DNA of 64,000 nucleotides. Source: DATKDF01 sp963752045. Lineage in GTDB: Bacteria > Acidobacteriota > Vicinamibacteria > Vicinamibacterales > SCN-69-37. The stretch covers positions 1-64,000 of the forward strand of contig CAVVWN010000011.1 of assembly GCA_963752045.1 (NCBI GenBank). The letters run 5' to 3'. The notes below the pieces were generated by a model. The model saw only the letters and a program-made list of their open reading frames with translations, was not told where the DNA came from and ran no database searches. Position 1 is the first letter of the stretch; every line of letters begins with the position of its first letter. The translations under genes were made by a program, and so were the position numbers. Shown piece after piece: positions 62,699 through 64,000 of the stretch.

Positions 62699-63757
62699 AT
62701 GCTGACGGCTGCAGCGGTCAAGGAGCACGCCTCCAAGGTTGGCTTCGACCTGTGTGGGATTGCCGCGGCCGAGCGTCATCCGAAGCTCGCGCGGCTTGCC
62801 GAGTGGTACGCGGCGGGCGAGGCGGGCGAGATGCGCTACCTGGCCGATCCTCGCGGCGAGCGTGCCGACCCGCGCGTCGTGCTGCCGACGGCGCGGTCGG
62901 TCATCTCGCTCGCCGTGCTCTACGACACCGGGCAGCCCCTGTCGACCGAGGCGGCGCGAGGCGGCCGTGTCGCCATCGCGCGGTACGCCTGGGGCGACGA
63001 CTACCACGAGGTGCTGCGTGCGCGGCTGCGTCGGCTGCTGCAGTGGATGAGCGAAGAGGCGGGTCCGGGTCTCGAGGCGATGTCGTCGGTCGACGATGGT
63101 CCCGTGCAGGAACGGGTGTTCGCCGAAGCGGCCGGCCTCGGGTGGATCGGAAAGAACACCTGCCTCATCAACCCGCGCCTCGGCTCGTGGCTGTTCCTGG
63201 CCGAGATTCTCACCAATGTCGAGCTCGAGGTCGACACGCCCGGCCTGGACCAGTGCGGCGCCTGCACGCGGTGCCTCGACGCGTGCCCCACGGGCGCGAT
63301 TGTCGAGCCGTATCGGGTGGACGCGCGACGATGTCTGTCGTATCTCACGATTGAAGTCCGCGGTGGCGTCGACGAGGCCTGGCGTGAGGCCATCACCGAT
63401 CGCGTGTTCGGCTGTGACATCTGCCAGGACGTGTGTCCCTGGAACGCGCGATCGCCCGAGAGCGGCGATGCGGCCTGGCAGGCGCGACCCGGCCTGGCTT
63501 TTCCGCGGCTCATCGATCTCTGTCGGCTGACTGACGACGCCTGGCGGGAGTTGCTTCGCGCGAGCGCGCTGCGGCGGGCCGGTCTCGCGCGGCTGCGCCG
63601 CTCGCTGGCCTACGCGGCCGCGAGCCGCCCGGCCCCCGAGGCGGCCGACGCCCTCGATGCGCTGGCCCGCCATCCGTCGGCCTCGTCTCCCGTCATGGCC
63701 GACGCCCTGAGCTGGGCCCGCCGCGCGAACAACGGAAATGTTCGCGGCACCACCTGA
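62699..63757 (+). CDS. queG: Epoxyqueuosine reductase
   Basis: This ~352-residue protein reduces epoxyqueuosine to queuosine in tRNA anticodons, using cobalamin and two [4Fe-4S] clusters. Motifs: GDDYHEVLRARL, SSVDDGPVQERVFAEAAGLGWIGKNTCLIN, and the cluster ligands QCGACTRCLDACPTGAI and GCDICQDVCPWN. A GTG six bases upstream (62693) is an alternative; GAGG sits 5 bases before the ATG at 62699. The C-terminal helices (LRRSLAYAAASRPA) are HEAT-like, as in other QueG proteins. Confidence 0.94.
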   Translation: MLTAAAVKEHASKVGFDLCGIAAAERHPKLARLAEWYAAGEAGEMRYLADPRGERADPRVVLPTARSVISLAVLYDTGQPLSTEAARGGRVAIARYAWGDDYHEVLRARLRRLLQWMSEEAGPGLEAMSSVDDGPVQERVFAEAAGLGWIGKNTCLINPRLGSWLFLAEILTNVELEVDTPGLDQCGACTRCLDACPTGAIVEPYRVDARRCLSYLTIEVRGGVDEAWREAITDRVFGCDICQDVCPWNARSPESGDAAWQARPGLAFPRLIDLCRLTDDAWRELLRASALRRAGLARLRRSLAYAAASRPAPEAADALDALARHPSASSPVMADALSWARRANNGNVRGTT

Positions 63758-63819
63758 CGCACCCGTCGCACCCCGTCGCCCCCGTTCGCACCCTTGATCG
63801 GTGTTGGTAATATCTCCCC

Positions 63820-64000
63820 ATGTCCCTTGCTCCCGCGCTGCTGCTGTCGATGCCGCAGCTGACCGATCCGAACTTCGCGCGCTCGGTGATCCTGTTGTGC
63901 GAGCACGCGCCGGAGGGCGCCTTTGGCCTGGTGGTCAACCGTCCGTCTGAGCTCTCGGCCGCCGAGGCGGTGCAGCTCGAGCCGCCGGTCGGGCCGGCCA
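63820..64000 (+). CDS. YqgE/AlgH (UPF0301/DUF179) family protein, 5' part only
   Basis: The reading frame SLAPALLLSMPQLTDPNFARSVILLCEHAPEGAFGLVVNRPSE is the characteristic N terminus of the YqgE/AlgH family (about 185 residues when complete), of unclear function. A TAATAT (63808-63813) precedes the ATG by six bases. It runs off the end of the window after about 60 codons. Confidence 0.9.
   Translation, partial: MSLAPALLLSMPQLTDPNFARSVILLCEHAPEGAFGLVVNRPSELSAAEAVQLEPPVGPA

Noticed and set aside
62330..63673. Minus-strand 447-codon frame across the palindrome and queG
   Set aside because: It is antisense to queG and its beginning lies in repeat DNA; low-complexity composition, no recognisable domain.

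Overview
This 64 kb window is GC-rich chromosomal DNA from a Gram-negative (diderm, LPS-making) bacterium. The mix of genes points to the Acidobacteriota, most likely a Vicinamibacteria-type lineage: a large Oar-like TonB-dependent receptor with an N-terminal carboxypeptidase-regulatory domain, several secreted PQQ-type beta-propellers, a relic of a Hanks-type kinase of the style common in that phylum, an acidobacterial-style RNA polymerase omega, and many GT-C-like and outer-membrane proteins. The taxonomic call is inference; there is no rRNA in the window.

Left part (1-31 kb), accessory. Two toxin-antitoxin modules (HigB/HigA-like 216-928; MntA/HepT 1205-1827) are separated and followed by copies of one ~123 bp direct repeat, with a possible third copy at the window edge, so they look like cassettes in an array. 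Then come secreted and membrane proteins: a DUF1579/SnoaL-like protein, a PQQ-propeller fused to an esterase-like domain that has lost its nucleophile, kinase and TPR gene fragments, a MerR-controlled two-gene operon with a textbook 19-bp-spacer promoter, a PQQ-propeller protein, an ABM monooxygenase, the TonB receptor, an SdpI/SdpR-like membrane protein-repressor pair with a DoxX-like protein, a soluble PQQ sugar dehydrogenase, a four-S1-domain RNA-binding protein, a D-aminoacylase, a TolB-like propeller, a lytic transglycosylase, an aminotransferase, two divergent GT-C-like membrane proteins, an outer-membrane barrel and a 3D-domain protein.

Middle (31-51 kb), housekeeping. On the minus strand: tRNA-Val, thrS, infC (apparent AUC start), rpmI, rplT, pheS, pheT (short, without its tRNA-binding OB domain), a zapB-like gene, zapA, a 6S RNA gene directly after zapA as in many bacteria, and thiL. 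Plus-strand ruvX-mltG sits beside a degenerate S41 protease. A second minus-strand cluster is ymdB, xseA, xseB, ispA, tlyA, nadK, with translational overlaps. Hsp20, rpoZ and gatC-gatA follow.

Right part (51-64 kb): lpxD and lpxB bracket a pair of M16 peptidases (one catalytic, one non-catalytic), then a secreted protein, a matrixin-like metalloprotease, an outer-membrane protein, aconitase, queG and the start of a YqgE/AlgH gene. Nearly every gene from 51.7 to 61 kb except lpxD, the 57.2 kb secreted protein and the metalloprotease carries single-base indels, mostly in short G/C runs, including in lpxB and acnA. The simplest reading is poor consensus sequence there, not mass gene decay.

Intergenic DNA holds a dispersed family of AGATYCC heptamer repeats (37.6, 42.6 and 42.9 kb), GTGGAG-word repeats (42.7 and 62.2-62.7 kb), and a very long near-perfect palindrome at 62.33-62.48 kb.
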